Notes: a model not told the origin generated them from the sequence alone. Positions 9,861-19,163 are shown, numbered from the stretch's first letter. The stretch is DNA of 64,000 nt from Aquisalibacillus elongatus (GCF_003843875.1 NZ_RKRF01000015.1:1-64000), one strand, 5' to 3'. A program made the numbers and translations.

Positions 9861-11336
9861 ATGACAGATCAAAAAGTACGTGTTCGTTATGCACCGAGTC
9901 CGACAGGTCATTTGCATATCGGAAATGCTAGGACAGCATTATTTAACTATTTATTTGCCAGAAGTACGGATGGTGAGTTTATTATTCGTATTGAAGATAC
10001 AGATCAAAAACGTAATGTTGAAGGTGGCGACTTAAGCCAGCTTAAATACCTTAAGTGGTTAGGCATCGATTGGGATGAAAGTGTTGATGTCGGAGGAGAC
10101 TATGGTCCATATCGCCAAATGGATCGTTTAGATATTTACCAGAAATACGCGAATGAGTTATTAGATCGTGGTTTAGCTTATAAATGTTATATGACGGAAG
10201 AAGAATTAGAAGCTGAGCGTGAAGAGCAGCGTGCTAAAGGCCAGGTTCCAATGTATTCAGGTGCTCACCGTGAATTAACAGAGGATCAAATAAAGGCGTT
10301 TGAAGCAGAAGGTCGTAAGCCGTCTGTTCGCGTTCGTGTGCCAGACAAAGACACGTATCAGTTTCAGGATATTGTAAAAGGTGACATCACGTTTGAATCC
10401 AGTGATTTTGGTGACTGGGTCATTATGAAAAAAGATGGTACGCCGACTTATAACTTTGCCGTTGCTGTCGACGATCACTTAATGAAAATTACACACGTTC
10501 TTCGTGGTGAAGACCATATTTCAAATACACCAAAACAAATGATGATCTATCGTGCATTTGATTGGGAAGTACCGACGTTTGCACATATGACGTTAATCGT
10601 TAATGAACAACGTAAGAAGTTAAGTAAGCGTGATGAGGCAATTATTCAGTTTATTGAACAATATGAAGAACTTGGCTATTTACCGGAAGCACTATTTAAC
10701 TTTATTGCACTATTAGGCTGGTCTCCAAAAGGAGAAGAAGAACTATTTTCTAAAGATGAATTCATTGAGATATTTGACCCAGAGCGTCTTTCAACATCAC
10801 CAGCTGTCTTTGATACAGGCAAACTTAAGTGGATGAATAACCAATATATTAAGTCAAGCTCACTGGAGCGTGTGATTGACTTAACCATTCCGCATTTAGT
10901 TGAAGCTGGTAAAGTAGATGAGAATGTTTCAGGTGAAGATCGCAAATGGGTTGAAGAATTGATTTCTTTATATAAAGAACAGTTGAATTACGGAGCAGAA
11001 ATTGTCGAGCTAACAGAGTTGTTCTTTAAAGAGGAAATCGAATATGGCGAAGGTGAAATGGAAGTGTTAAAACAAGATCATGTTCCGAACATGCTAAGCC
11101 ATTTCCAAATTGAAATCAGTCAGATGGAAGAGTTCACACCAGAGAATATTAAAGCTGCAATTAAATCAACACAAAAAACAACTGGCATTAAGGGTAAAAA
11201 GCTCTTCATGCCAATTCGTGTAGCTGTAACAGGGCAACAACATGGGCCGGAACTACCGAACGCCATTCACTTATTAGGGCAGCGCACAGTTATTAATCGT
11301 TTAAATAAAATTGTTGGCGAGTTAAATCATTCGTAA
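9861..11336 (+). CDS. gltX: glutamyl-tRNA synthetase
   Basis: A 491-residue class I aminoacyl-tRNA synthetase that charges tRNA-Glu (and, in bacteria with GatCAB, tRNA-Gln). The HIGH-type motif is in [14 protein letters not shown] (13-25) and the KMSKS-type motif is KLSKR near residue 254. Length is typical. ATG 9861 follows AAAGGAG. Position between isp genes and cysE matches B. subtilis. Confidence 0.97.
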   Translation: MTDQKVRVRYAPSPTGHLHIGNARTALFNYLFARSTDGEFIIRIEDTDQKRNVEGGDLSQLKYLKWLGIDWDESVDVGGDYGPYRQMDRLDIYQKYANELLDRGLAYKCYMTEEELEAEREEQRAKGQVPMYSGAHRELTEDQIKAFEAEGRKPSVRVRVPDKDTYQFQDIVKGDITFESSDFGDWVIMKKDGTPTYNFAVAVDDHLMKITHVLRGEDHISNTPKQMMIYRAFDWEVPTFAHMTLIVNEQRKKLSKRDEAIIQFIEQYEELGYLPEALFNFIALLGWSPKGEEELFSKDEFIEIFDPERLSTSPAVFDTGKLKWMNNQYIKSSSLERVIDLTIPHLVEAGKVDENVSGEDRKWVEELISLYKEQLNYGAEIVELTELFFKEEIEYGEGEMEVLKQDHVPNMLSHFQIEISQMEEFTPENIKAAIKSTQKTTGIKGKKLFMPIRVAVTGQQHGPELPNAIHLLGQRTVINRLNKIVGELNHS

Positions 11337-11389
11337 CAAATAGCTAAATTCGTATATAATAAAATATATATACTAAAACGTTGATGAGG

Positions 11390-11612
11390 AGAAGTAGAAA
11401 CCTTAGTCTAATCACAGAGAGAGCTACGCAGCTGAGAGTAGCTTTTAGGCAGGGTTTTGAAATGCACCTCAGAGTCTTCGCCCGAACGAGAAGTACGGTG
11501 AAGCGGGTAGCGCTCGTTAACAGCTTGAAGTGAGAGGATGATCCTCTAAGCAGAGTGGGACCGCGTTCAAGCGTCTCTGTCTACCTAGGTAGGCGGAGGC
11601 GTTTTTTTATAT
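11390..11612 (+). promoter_or_regulatory. T-box riboswitch, cysteine class, upstream of cysE-cysS
   Basis: The 322-base gap between gltX and cysE is filled by a T-box leader. Stem I carries AGAGA and GCTG elements and a specifier loop with TGC (Cys) at 11463-11465. The T-box sequence AGAGTGGGACCGCG lies at 11552-11565, one base from the consensus AGGGTGG-N-ACCGCG. An intrinsic terminator follows (11571-11610: CGTCTC... paired with GGAGGCG, then seven T). Uncharged tRNA-Cys would stabilise the antiterminator and switch on cysE-cysS. Confidence 0.94.
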
Positions 11613-11658
11613 TATTCTCGCGTTTGACCCTAAATACGAAGTCAGAGGAGGGGTAAAC

Positions 11659-12342
11659 ATGATTAAGTTTTTTAAACTGCTAAAAGAAGACTTAGATGTC
11701 GTTTTTGGTCAGGATCCAGCTGCAAGAAATCGATTTGAAGTCATGCTAACTTATTCCGGCGTTCATGCCGTTTGGGCTCACCGTGTAGCTCACGGTTTTT
11801 ATAAACGAAAACTTTATTTTCTTGCCCGGGTTATATCTCAATTCAGTCGTTTCTTAACGGGGATTGAAATTCATCCAGCAGCCAAAATCGGTCGACGGTT
11901 TTTCATCGATCATGGAATGGGTGTTGTAATCGGCGAGACGTGCGAAATTGGTGATAACTGTACGATTTATCAAGGGGTAACCTTAGGTGGTACTGGAAAA
12001 GAAGGTGGAAAACGCCACCCGACATTAAAGGATAATGTATTAGTAGCTGCAGGAGCTAAGGTATTAGGCTCCATTACCATTGGTGAGTGGGGAAAAATCG
12101 GCGCAGGATCCGTTGTTTTAAAAGATGTGCCTGATAATTCTACAGTGGTAGGTATCCCTGGTCAAGTGGTCGTCCAAAATGGTGTCAAAGTGAAAAAAGA
12201 ACATAAAGACTTAGAACACCATAAACTACCTGATCCAGTAGCGGAAAAATGTGATTTATTAGAATCAAGGATTGAAGATTTACAAAAAGAACTTAGCCGT
12301 TTGAGAGGAGTGGAAAACCGAGATGACGATCAAGCTTTATAA
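11659..12342 (+). CDS. cysE: serine O-acetyltransferase
   Basis: A 227-residue enzyme that acetylates serine with acetyl-CoA, the first step of cysteine synthesis. An N-terminal helical region is followed by left-handed beta-helix hexapeptide repeats, with [10 protein letters not shown], the glycine-rich loop [15 protein letters not shown] and the IPGQVV end typical of CysE. ATG 11659 follows AGAGGAGGGG. It lies under the Cys T-box and overlaps cysS by 20 bases. Confidence 0.96.
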   Translation: MIKFFKLLKEDLDVVFGQDPAARNRFEVMLTYSGVHAVWAHRVAHGFYKRKLYFLARVISQFSRFLTGIEIHPAAKIGRRFFIDHGMGVVIGETCEIGDNCTIYQGVTLGGTGKEGGKRHPTLKDNVLVAAGAKVLGSITIGEWGKIGAGSVVLKDVPDNSTVVGIPGQVVVQNGVKVKKEHKDLEHHKLPDPVAEKCDLLESRIEDLQKELSRLRGVENRDDDQAL

Positions 12343-13723
12343 TACACTAACAAGGCAAAAAGAAGATTTCGAAACGATTGAAGACGGAAAGGTCAAGATG
12401 TATGTTTGTGGTCCGACTGTTTACAACTACATTCATGTCGGAAATGCGAGACCAGCCATTGTGTTTGATACCGTTCGTCGTTTTCTAGAGTACCGTGGCT
12501 ATGATGTGATCTACGTTCTAAACTTTACTGATGTGGATGATAAGCTTATTAAGGCCGCTAATGAATTGAATGATGAAGTGCCGAATATAGCAGAGCGTTT
12601 CATACAAGCATACAAAGAAGATGTTGCAAAATTAAATGTTAAAGAAGCAGTGCATCATCCAAGAGTGACAGAAACGATGGATGACATTATCGAATTTATT
12701 GAGCAATTGATAGACAAAGGATATGCATACGAAGCGGATGGTGATGTTTATTTTAAGACCCGCTCATTCGGTGAGTATGGTAAACTGTCACACCAGTCGA
12801 TTGATGAGTTAAGGTCGGGTGCTCGTATTCAAGTAGGTGAAAAGAAAGAAGATCCGATTGATTTCGCTTTATGGAAAGAAGCGAAACCTGGTGAAATCGC
12901 TTGGGATAGTCCTTGGGGTAAAGGTCGTCCAGGTTGGCACATTGAATGCTCAGCTATGGCGAAAAAGTATTTAGGCGAGACGATCGACATACATGCAGGT
13001 GGCCAGGATTTATCGTTTCCACACCATGAAAATGAAATTGCTCAATCTGAAAGCCATAATGATACGACATTTGCGAATTACTGGCTACACAATGGCTACA
13101 TCCAAATCGAAAATGAAAAAATGTCTAAGTCTCTCGGTAACTTCATCCTAGTTCATGATCTAGTTGAAAAGCATGATCCGAATGTGGTTCGTTTCTTCAT
13201 GTTAAGCGTCCACTACCGAAATCCGATTAACTTTAGTGATGAATTATTATCTGAAGCTAAAAATAGTTACGAGCGATTAAAAACGGCTTATCAAAACCTG
13301 CAGCACCGAAAAACGGCAAGCTTAAACTTAGCTGATGATAATGAAGAATGGAAAGAGAAGGTTAAAGATTTAAAACAACGCTTCATTAATGAAATGAGTG
13401 ATGATTTTAATACCGCTAATGCGATTTCCGTTTTATTTGAACTAGCGAAAGAAGCCAATATTTATACACAACAAAAGCAGACATCAACTGACGTTATTGA
13501 CTTATTTGCTGATACGTTTGAAGAATTAACTACAGTGTTAGGGTTCTCGATAGAGGCTGTTGAAATTGATGAAGATAATGAAATTGATCAGTTAATTGAG
13601 GAACGTAATCAAGCGAGAAAAGACCGCAACTTTAGTCGAGCGGATGAGATTAGAGATGAGTTGAAAGAGCGAGGTATTATTTTAGAAGATACGCCTCAAG
13701 GAACGAGATGGAAAAGGGTATGA
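12323..13723 (+). CDS. cysS: cysteinyl-tRNA synthetase
   Basis: A 466-residue class I synthetase. The HIGH-like motif is HVGN (38-41) after the zinc ligand C29; WHIECSAM and [10 protein letters not shown] hold the other zinc ligands; KMSKS is at about 266-270. ATG 12323 sits in the 3' end of cysE after GAGAGGAG, so the two genes are translationally coupled and share T-box control. Confidence 0.97.
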   Translation: MTIKLYNTLTRQKEDFETIEDGKVKMYVCGPTVYNYIHVGNARPAIVFDTVRRFLEYRGYDVIYVLNFTDVDDKLIKAANELNDEVPNIAERFIQAYKEDVAKLNVKEAVHHPRVTETMDDIIEFIEQLIDKGYAYEADGDVYFKTRSFGEYGKLSHQSIDELRSGARIQVGEKKEDPIDFALWKEAKPGEIAWDSPWGKGRPGWHIECSAMAKKYLGETIDIHAGGQDLSFPHHENEIAQSESHNDTTFANYWLHNGYIQIENEKMSKSLGNFILVHDLVEKHDPNVVRFFMLSVHYRNPINFSDELLSEAKNSYERLKTAYQNLQHRKTASLNLADDNEEWKEKVKDLKQRFINEMSDDFNTANAISVLFELAKEANIYTQQKQTSTDVIDLFADTFEELTTVLGFSIEAVEIDEDNEIDQLIEERNQARKDRNFSRADEIRDELKERGIILEDTPQGTRWKRV

Positions 13724-14124
13724 GTTCAACAAAAGATGTCAAACAAATGAAAAGCCTGGCACTCGCTTATATGGGAGATGCGGTTTATGAACAGTATGTC
13801 AGAGAATATGTGATACGGCAAGGTGAAGTAAAGCCACAGAAGTTACACGACCAAGCCGTATCCTTTGTCTCAGCTGATGCCCAAGCCTATGCTTTAATGC
13901 GGTTACAAGAAGCTGAGTTATTGACCGATGAAGAACAAGCCGTGGTAAGACGAGGGCGAAATGCGAAGAGCAACATCCCGAAAAGTACTGATGGACAAAC
14001 TTATCGACTAAGTACCGCTTTTGAAGCATTACTTGGCTATTTGTATTTTAGTGATCAATATGACAGGTTAGATGAACTAGTCACTTATGCTATACAAGAT
14101 TTAGAAGAAAGGAGAGGGTCGTAA
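13708..14124 (+). CDS. mrnC: Mini-ribonuclease III
   Basis: A 138-residue RNase III catalytic domain without an RNA-binding domain, which matures 23S rRNA in Bacillus. The signature [14 protein letters not shown] holds the catalytic acidic residues; RGRNAK and [16 protein letters not shown] complete the family pattern. ATG 13708 overlaps cysS by 16 bases and follows AAGGA; ATG 13720 has no room for a ribosome site. Its stop overlaps the rlmB start by one base. Confidence 0.93.
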   Translation: MEKGMSSTKDVKQMKSLALAYMGDAVYEQYVREYVIRQGEVKPQKLHDQAVSFVSADAQAYALMRLQEAELLTDEEQAVVRRGRNAKSNIPKSTDGQTYRLSTAFEALLGYLYFSDQYDRLDELVTYAIQDLEERRGS

Positions 14125-14861
14125 TGCAAGAAGAATGGATTATGGGAAAGAACCCTGTGAGTGAAGCCCTTAAGTCTGGGCGTCCAATTAATAAAATTCT
14201 CATTCTTGAATCTATGGAGTCGCGCGCGCAATCTCCAATTATGAAACTTGCGAAACAACATGACGTATTAGTTCAAAAGGTCCCAAAACAAAAATTAGAT
14301 CAAGTAGGTAACCACCACCAAGGAGTAGCAGCCTCAGTCGCGGCTTATGAATACGCGGAAATAGATGACCTATTGGCTAAAGCAAATGAGAAGCAAGAAG
14401 CTCCTTTCTTTTTACTGTTAGATGAATTAGAAGACCCAAGAAACTTAGGCTCTATTATGCGTACGGCCGATGCTGTTGGTGCTCATGGCATCATTATTCC
14501 AAAACGCCGTTCCGTTCAACTAACCCAAACGGTTGCTAAAGCATCAACGGGTGCCATCGAATATATACCAGTCGCTAGAGTAACGAACATGAATCAGACC
14601 ATCGAGCGTCTTAAACAAGAAGGGATTTGGGTTGTTGGTACAGATGCAAAAGGAGAGCATGATTACCGTGAAATTGACTATGATATGCCGCTTGCGTTAG
14701 TAGTTGGAAGTGAAGGAAAAGGCATTAGTCGCTTAGTGTTGAAAAACTGTGATTGGCTCATTCGTCTGCCAATGCGAGGGAAGGTTACATCATTAAATGC
14801 CTCTGTGTCTGCAAGTCTTCTTATGTATGAAGTTTATCGTAACCGGTTTCCCGTTGGGTGA
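14124..14861 (+). CDS. rlmB: 23S rRNA (guanosine-2'-O)-methyltransferase RlmB
   Basis: A 245-residue SPOUT (TrmH-type) methyltransferase. An N-terminal substrate-binding domain is followed by the knotted SAM-binding domain with LDELEDPRNLGSIMRTA, LVVGSEGKGIS and LPMRGKVTSLNASVSAS, the three SPOUT motifs. ATG 14124 follows AGGAGAGGG. It is closely coupled with mrnC before and rae1 after. Confidence 0.95.
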   Translation: MQEEWIMGKNPVSEALKSGRPINKILILESMESRAQSPIMKLAKQHDVLVQKVPKQKLDQVGNHHQGVAASVAAYEYAEIDDLLAKANEKQEAPFFLLLDELEDPRNLGSIMRTADAVGAHGIIIPKRRSVQLTQTVAKASTGAIEYIPVARVTNMNQTIERLKQEGIWVVGTDAKGEHDYREIDYDMPLALVVGSEGKGISRLVLKNCDWLIRLPMRGKVTSLNASVSASLLMYEVYRNRFPVG

Positions 14862-14866
14862 TCGCG

Positions 14867-15376
14867 ATGATTGTTTTAGTAGTAGATGGTTACAACATGA
14901 TTGGCGATTGGCCTGAGTTACGTGACTTAAAAGATTACCAACTTGAAGAAGCGCGCGCCAAGTTAATTGAAATGATGGCTGAATATCAAGCTTATACAGG
15001 CTATCAAGTCATTATTGTATTTGATGCCTACGATGTTAAAGGTACAGAAAATAGGAAAACAGAACACCGTTTGGAAATTATTTTTACTAAAGAAAATGAA
15101 ACCGCTGATGAACGAATCGAAAAGCTGGTTAAAGAAGTCATGAATGTACGGACGAAAGTTTATGTAGCAACATCGGATTTTACGGAACAATGGACGATTT
15201 TCTCGAAAGGTGCTTTACGTAAATCCGCAAGAGAGTTGTTGCTTGAAGTTCGTGATATTCATTCAGAAATTAAGCAAGACGTTGAAGAACACCAAGTTTA
15301 TCAACCAAAATCAAGGATCCCCTTAAGTGATGATGTTTTAAAACAGTTTGAAAAATGGCGACGAGGCGACAAATAA
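14867..15376 (+). CDS. rae1: Rae1 (YacP), ribosome-associated NYN endoribonuclease
   Basis: A 169-residue NYN/PIN-like RNase known in B. subtilis to cut mRNA in the ribosomal A site. VVDGYNMIGDWP and IIVFDAYDVKG carry conserved acidic residues; the C-terminus ends in FEKWRRGDK as in the family. ATG 14867 is preferred because GGGTGAT stands 5 bases upstream and the N-terminus then matches B. subtilis; GTG 14858, overlapping the rlmB stop, is an alternative. Confidence 0.9.
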   Translation: MIVLVVDGYNMIGDWPELRDLKDYQLEEARAKLIEMMAEYQAYTGYQVIIVFDAYDVKGTENRKTEHRLEIIFTKENETADERIEKLVKEVMNVRTKVYVATSDFTEQWTIFSKGALRKSARELLLEVRDIHSEIKQDVEEHQVYQPKSRIPLSDDVLKQFEKWRRGDK

Positions 15377-15387
15377 TTCCATAGCAG

Positions 15388-15417
15388 TTGACTGAAAATT
15401 CACAATTCCTGTATAAT
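15388..15417 (+). promoter_or_regulatory. sigma-A promoter of sigH
   Basis: TTGACT 15388-15393, 18-base spacer, TATAAT 15412-15417. It starts 12 bases after the rae1 stop. The first TTG is part of the -35, so a coding start there is not real. Confidence 0.85.
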
Positions 15418-15456
15418 AACGGTATATTTCAGCGTCGGCTGTTGGGGGGATCTGAC

Positions 15457-16107
15457 ATGAGTCACAACGAAGATCAGAATAGACAGAGAAGTTGGTCAGA
15501 GCTGGAGGACGAAGAAGTCGTCAAGTACGTGCATGAAGGAGAGGTACAAGCTCTGGATTATTTAATTAATAAGTACAGGAGCTTTGTGCGGGCTAAGGCT
15601 CGTACATATTTTCTCATTGGAGCGGATCGAGAGGATATCGTACAAGAAGGTATGATTGGCTTGTATAAGGCTATTCGTGATTTTCAATCGGACAAGTTGT
15701 CGTCCTTTAAAGCATTTGCTGAACTGTGCGTGACGAGACAAATTATCACGGCAATCAAAACGGCGACTCGACAAAAGCACATACCTCTAAACTCCTATGT
15801 ATCGTTAGACAAGCCTATTTACGATGAAGAGTCTGACCGTACTCTGTTAGATGTGATTGCAGAACATGATACGTCAGATCCTGAAAAGCTAATGGTAGAC
15901 CGAGAAAAATACGTTGATATGGAAGGGAAAATGGAGGAGTTGCTCAGTGAGTTGGAACGAGAAGTTCTCCACCTTTATTTGGACGGGCAATCCTACCAAG
16001 AAATTTCACTTCAACTAAACCGCCATGTGAAATCAATTGACAATGCCTTACAACGAGTGAAGCGTAAGTTAGAGCGTCACCTTTCAGTCAGTGAACTCAC
16101 CTACTAA
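15457..16107 (+). CDS. sigH: RNA polymerase sigma factor SigH
   Basis: A 216-residue sigma-70 family factor that directs transition-phase and early sporulation genes in Bacillus. Regions 2 (KARTYFLIGADREDIVQEGM) and 4 (the LYLDGQSYQEIS helix-turn-helix) are visible. ATG 15457 follows GGGGGGATC. It has its own sigma-A promoter, as in B. subtilis. Its presence supports, without proving, a spore-forming host. Confidence 0.95.
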   Translation: MSHNEDQNRQRSWSELEDEEVVKYVHEGEVQALDYLINKYRSFVRAKARTYFLIGADREDIVQEGMIGLYKAIRDFQSDKLSSFKAFAELCVTRQIITAIKTATRQKHIPLNSYVSLDKPIYDEESDRTLLDVIAEHDTSDPEKLMVDREKYVDMEGKMEELLSELEREVLHLYLDGQSYQEISLQLNRHVKSIDNALQRVKRKLERHLSVSELTY

Positions 16108-16113
16108 ATACCA

Positions 16114-16142
16114 TTGACACGCTTTTTAGAACGTGGTACATT
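16114..16142 (+). promoter_or_regulatory. sigma-A promoter of rpmG-secE
   Basis: TTGACA 16114-16119, 17-base spacer, TACATT 16137-16142, in the 67-base gap between sigH and rpmG. Confidence 0.75.
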
Positions 16143-16174
16143 ATTGAAAGTGATAAAAGAGAAAGAGGATTGTC

Positions 16175-16321
16175 ATGCGTAAAAAAGTTGTGCTAGCATG
16201 TACGGTTTGTAATGGACGTAACTATGCAACCGAAAAGAAACAACACAGTTCTGAACGAATCGAGACCAAAAAGTATTGCAAACGATGTGCCCAGCACACA
16301 TTACATCGTGAAACAAAATAG
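16175..16321 (+). CDS. rpmG: 50S ribosomal protein L33, zinc-binding type
   Basis: A 48-residue protein of the large subunit. Zinc ligands C9, C12, C35 and C38 are intact, so this is the C+ form. ATG 16175 follows AAAGAGGAT. It precedes secE by 32 bases, as rpmGB does in B. subtilis. Confidence 0.95.
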   Translation: MRKKVVLACTVCNGRNYATEKKQHSSERIETKKYCKRCAQHTLHRETK

Positions 16322-16353
16322 ATGCTATGCTTAGGTGTTAAGGGGGACATGCA

Positions 16354-16521
16354 GTGTTTAAATTCTTGAAAGATGTTAATCGTGAAATGCAAAAGGTCAG
16401 TTGGCCTAAAGGAAACGAATTAACAAAATATACGATTATTGTTATTTTGACTGTGTTAGCCATATCTGTTTTCTTCACAGTTGTTGACTTAGGGATAACA
16501 CAAATTTTAGAGTGGTTGTAA
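16354..16521 (+). CDS. secE: preprotein translocase subunit SecE
   Basis: A 55-residue single-span subunit of SecYEG. The conserved amphipathic segment DVNREMQKVSWPKGNEL (about 7-23) is followed by one transmembrane helix (about 26-48). GTG 16354 follows AAGGGGG. Transcription is expected to stop at the hairpin 16573-16598 rather than run into nusG. Confidence 0.94.
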   Translation: MFKFLKDVNREMQKVSWPKGNELTKYTIIVILTVLAISVFFTVVDLGITQILEWL

Positions 16522-16552
16522 TTTATTTTGGAATTATATAAAATGTGAAATG

Positions 16553-16598
16553 TGATATAATGATAGAAGAGAAAAACCCGCATTAGCCGGGTTTTTTA
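16553..16598 (+). terminator. terminator between secE and nusG, with an extended -10 element just upstream
   Basis: AAAACCCG (16573-16580) pairs with CGGGTTTT (16588-16595), followed by a T run: a good intrinsic terminator. Just upstream lies TG-A-TATAAT at 16553-16561, an extended -10 that would place a start near 16568, only a few bases before the hairpin. Confidence 0.8.
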
Positions 16599-16725
16599 AT
16601 TTACCCAAAAAACGTGAAAACACCTGCTTTATATTATGTTTATGATCGTTGAGCTTTGTTGCCTAAACAAAAACAAAGTACAACGATTAGTAAGATTAGG
16701 AGGGAAGGTTTTTAAACCTAATACA

Positions 16726-17259
16726 ATGGAAAAGAATTGGTATGTTGTACACACTTACTCTGGTTATGAAAACAGGGTCAAACTGAATTTAGAAAAACGG
16801 ATTGAAACGATGGGGATGGAAGATAAAATTTTCCGTGTCATCGTGCCTGAAGAAGAGGAAACAGAAATTAAAAATGGCAAACGTAAAACATCCATGAAAA
16901 AGGTTTTCCCGGGTTATGTATTGGCTGAAATGATTATGACAGACGATTCATGGTTTGTTGTTCGTAATACACCCGGCGTTACCGGGTTCGTTGGCTCAAC
17001 AGGACAAGGGGCAAAACCAACACCTTTATTCCCAGAAGAAGCTGAACGAATCTTGAAACAAATGGGCGTTAAAGATGAAGTTCAAGACTTTGACTTTGAC
17101 TTAAAAGAAACAGTTAGCGTGACAGATGGTCCGTTTGCTAATTTTACAGGAACGGTTGAAAACATCGATATGGATAAACAAAAGGTCAAAGTTCACGTGA
17201 ATATGTTCGGGCGTGAAACGCCAGTCGAACTAGATTTTACCCAAATCGAAAAATTATAG
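16726..17259 (+). CDS. nusG: transcription elongation and termination factor NusG
   Basis: A 177-residue factor that binds RNA polymerase. The NGN domain opens WYVVHTYSGYEN; the KOW domain near the C-terminus contains DGPFANFTG and the end is FGRETPVELDF. ATG 16726 gives the B. subtilis N-terminus (MEKNWYVV). Longer starts at 16636 or 16642 are unlikely, since they add residues absent from the family. The AGGAGGGA site lies about 20 bases upstream with a small GGTT/AACC palindrome between, an unusual spacing. Confidence 0.93.
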   Translation: MEKNWYVVHTYSGYENRVKLNLEKRIETMGMEDKIFRVIVPEEEETEIKNGKRKTSMKKVFPGYVLAEMIMTDDSWFVVRNTPGVTGFVGSTGQGAKPTPLFPEEAERILKQMGVKDEVQDFDFDLKETVSVTDGPFANFTGTVENIDMDKQKVKVHVNMFGRETPVELDFTQIEKL

Positions 17260-17267
17260 GATATCCC

Positions 17268-17297
17268 TTGCCAACTCAAGTAGATATATGCTAAAAT
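17268..17297 (+). promoter_or_regulatory. sigma-A promoter of rplK-rplA
   Basis: TTGCCA 17268-17273, 18-base spacer, TAAAAT 17292-17297, just after the nusG stop and ahead of the L1-type leader hairpin. Confidence 0.7.
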
Positions 17298-17345
17298 TTC
17301 TATGTTTCTTATGGTCTGAATAAGATACATTTATAGAAATATTGA

Positions 17346-17373
17346 GTGGGAGGGGAAGATCCCCATTTACCAC
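17346..17373 (+). promoter_or_regulatory. L1-binding leader hairpin before rplK
   Basis: GTGG (17346-17349) pairs with CCAC (17370-17373), enclosing GA, the stem GGGG/CCCC and an ATTTA side loop. This matches the known target mimic of ribosomal protein L1 in L11 operon leaders, so free L1 should repress translation. Confidence 0.8.
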
Positions 17374-17400
17374 ATCACGGACTTTAAGGAGGTGTGTCTC

Positions 17401-17826
17401 GTGGCTAAAAAAGTAATTAACGTTATAAAACTTCAGATTCCTGCTGGTAAAGCTAACCCGGCGCCACCAGTTGGTCCTGCATTAGGTCAAGCTGGTATCA
17501 ACATCATGGGATTCTGTAAGGAATTTAATGCGCAAACACAAGAACAAGCAGGTACGATTATTCCCGTTGAAATTTCGGTTTATGAAGACCGTTCATTTAC
17601 ATTCGTAACGAAAACTCCACCTGCTGCTGTGTTACTTAAAAAAGCAGCTGGTATTGAATCAGGTTCTGGTGAGCCTCACGTTAATAAAGTAGGTTCTGTT
17701 AAACGCGAACAAGTTCGCGAAATTGCTGAAACAAAAATGCCTGATTTAAACGCTACTGATGTTGATTCAGCGATGCGTATGGTCGAAGGTACTGCACGCA
17801 GTATGGGACTTGATATTGAAGACTAA
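17401..17826 (+). CDS. rplK: 50S ribosomal protein L11
   Basis: A 141-residue protein of the GTPase-associated centre. The N-terminal domain has the proline-rich [14 protein letters not shown] helix that binds thiostrepton-class drugs, with no resistance-type change seen. GTG 17401 follows AAGGAGG and gives the normal N-terminus; the GTG at 17392 lies in the ribosome site. Unusually, rplA is 441 bases away. Confidence 0.96.
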   Translation: MAKKVINVIKLQIPAGKANPAPPVGPALGQAGINIMGFCKEFNAQTQEQAGTIIPVEISVYEDRSFTFVTKTPPAAVLLKKAAGIESGSGEPHVNKVGSVKREQVREIAETKMPDLNATDVDSAMRMVEGTARSMGLDIED

Positions 17827-17895
17827 TCCAGTTTAACTGGATTGAAGGCGGAGGGTTGCGAAGTAATTCGCAACCTTTGTTACGCCATTTTAATA

Positions 17896-18222
17896 TTTGA
17901 TTTATATTTGATTTATATTTCGGAAAACCTATAAATCAAAAGCATAGAGGCGAGCTCGTCGTAGTGAATGAAGCAAAGTTTTAGTAATAAATGGTCTTGT
18001 CTTGCTTTTGCGAGAAGTGACGAGCGCAAGGCGGCGACTCCAACGGGAACAGCACGAGCCGAAAATCACGCAAAGCGAAACGATAGTGAGCTTTGGGAAG
18101 TTGAGGCCGTGCCCGTGGAAAGCGTCCGCCGGTAGCGAAGTCACGTATTTCGGATTAGCAAAGCAACCCAAACAACTACGCCTCTGTCTTCGCCTAAAGG
18201 CTCGTATCAAACGAGTTTTCTT
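17896..18222. repeat. GC-rich repeat-like block between rplK and rplA
   Basis: The 441-base rplK-rplA gap contains an AT-rich inverted repeat (17907-17916 with 17931-17940) and then a block of about 250 bases bounded by AGAGGCG (17946-17952) and CGCCTCT (18179-18185). It is much richer in G and C than its neighbours. Internally the GGCGGCGACTCC... strand can pair with GTGGAAAGCGTCCGCC, with CACG/CGTG and CGGG/CCCG steps. From memory it resembles an intergenic repeat family dispersed in several Bacillaceae genomes; no second copy is in this window. Frames of 80 and 93 codons cross it on either strand but have no ribosome site or recognisable product. Confidence 0.7.
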
Positions 18223-18224
18223 TA

Positions 18225-18250
18225 GTGGGAGGTCAAACCGTTAAAACCAC
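18225..18250 (+). promoter_or_regulatory. second L1-type hairpin, before rplA
   Basis: GTGG (18225-18228) pairs with CCAC (18247-18250), enclosing GA, GGT/ACC and a GTTAAAA side loop: the same layout as the hairpin before rplK. It ends 17 bases before the rplA ATG, so L1 bound here would block its own start. Confidence 0.7.
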
Positions 18251-18267
18251 AATGAGGAGGATTTGAA

Positions 18268-18966
18268 ATGCCGAAGAAACGTAAAAAGTATCAAGAAGCG
18301 TTAAAGCTTGTTGATCGCAATAAAGCTTATGAAATTAACGAAGCCATTGAGGTAGTTAAAAAAGCTTCAACAGCTAATTTTGATGAAACAGTTGAAGCTG
18401 CTTTCCGTTTAGGAGTTGACCCTAAGAAAGCAGACCAACAAATCCGTGGCGCAATGGTTCTACCACACGGAACTGGTAAAACTCAGCGTGTTTTAGTTTT
18501 CGCTAAAGGAGATAAAGCGAAAGAAGCTGAAGCAGCTGGTGCAGATTATGTAGGAGATGAAGAGTACATCAACAAAATCAACCAAGGTTGGTTCGACTTT
18601 GATGTCGTTGTCGCAACTCCTGACATGATGGCGCAAGTTGGTAAACTTGGCCGTGTATTAGGACCTAAAGGTTTAATGCCGAACCCTAAAACTGGAACAG
18701 TTACTTTTGAAATTGAAAAAGCTGTTCAAGAAATTAAAGCAGGTAAGGTTGAATACCGTGTAGATAAAGCGGGTAACATCCATGTGCCAATTGGTAAAAT
18801 CTCTTTTGATGATCAGAAGTTAGTAGAAAACTTCGATGCTCTTGCAGACACGTTAGTGAAAGCGAAGCCTCAATCATCAAAAGGTAAATATATGAGAAAC
18901 TCTTCTGTTTCTTCTACAATGGGCCCTGGTGTTAAGGTCGATGTTTCACCTTATATGGGCAAATAA
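18268..18966 (+). CDS. rplA: 50S ribosomal protein L1
   Basis: A 232-residue protein of the L1 stalk that also acts as translational repressor of its operon. Family motifs [18 protein letters not shown] and [16 protein letters not shown] are intact. ATG 18268 follows GAGGAGG. Its distance from rplK is abnormal because of the block at 17896-18222. Confidence 0.97.
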   Translation: MPKKRKKYQEALKLVDRNKAYEINEAIEVVKKASTANFDETVEAAFRLGVDPKKADQQIRGAMVLPHGTGKTQRVLVFAKGDKAKEAEAAGADYVGDEEYINKINQGWFDFDVVVATPDMMAQVGKLGRVLGPKGLMPNPKTGTVTFEIEKAVQEIKAGKVEYRVDKAGNIHVPIGKISFDDQKLVENFDALADTLVKAKPQSSKGKYMRNSSVSSTMGPGVKVDVSPYMGK

Positions 18967-18975
18967 TAAAAAGTA

Positions 18976-19004
18976 TTGACAAAGGTCAATCTATTTTATA
19001 TAAT
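18976..19004 (+). promoter_or_regulatory. sigma-A promoter of rplJ-rplL
   Basis: Near-consensus promoter: TTGACA 18976-18981, 17-base spacer, TATAAT 18999-19004. It drives the L10 leader RNA. Confidence 0.9.
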
Positions 19005-19034
19005 TGCGTTTGTTGAAAATTAAATGACTTTTAT

Positions 19035-19163
19035 TATACCGTAGACAGTAGGAGCAGTTCGCTGCTTAAATCTTTCCTGCCGAGGTGCCAGATTTCGAAT
19101 GTTTCGTACAATTGTGTACGATTGCGATATTAGTGCCTCCATGTCTACATGGGGGCATTTTTT
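19035..19163 (+). promoter_or_regulatory. L10 leader with terminator
   Basis: The leader between the rplJ promoter and gene has the Bacillus L10-leader layout: a structured region (with CTGCCGAGGTGCCAG) that binds the L10-L12 complex, then a terminator TGCCTCCATGT (19134-19144) paired with ACATGGGGGCA (19147-19157) and six T. Excess L10-L12 would promote termination. Confidence 0.85.

Noticed and set aside
15388..15456. TTG 15388 as the sigH start
   Set aside because: It is the -35 element of the sigH promoter; ATG 15457 has a good ribosome site.
18002..18244. 80-codon frame on the plus strand (and a 93-codon frame on the minus strand) in the rplK-rplA gap
   Set aside because: They lie in a structured repeat-like block, have no ribosome site and no recognisable domain; GC-rich repeats often stay open by chance.
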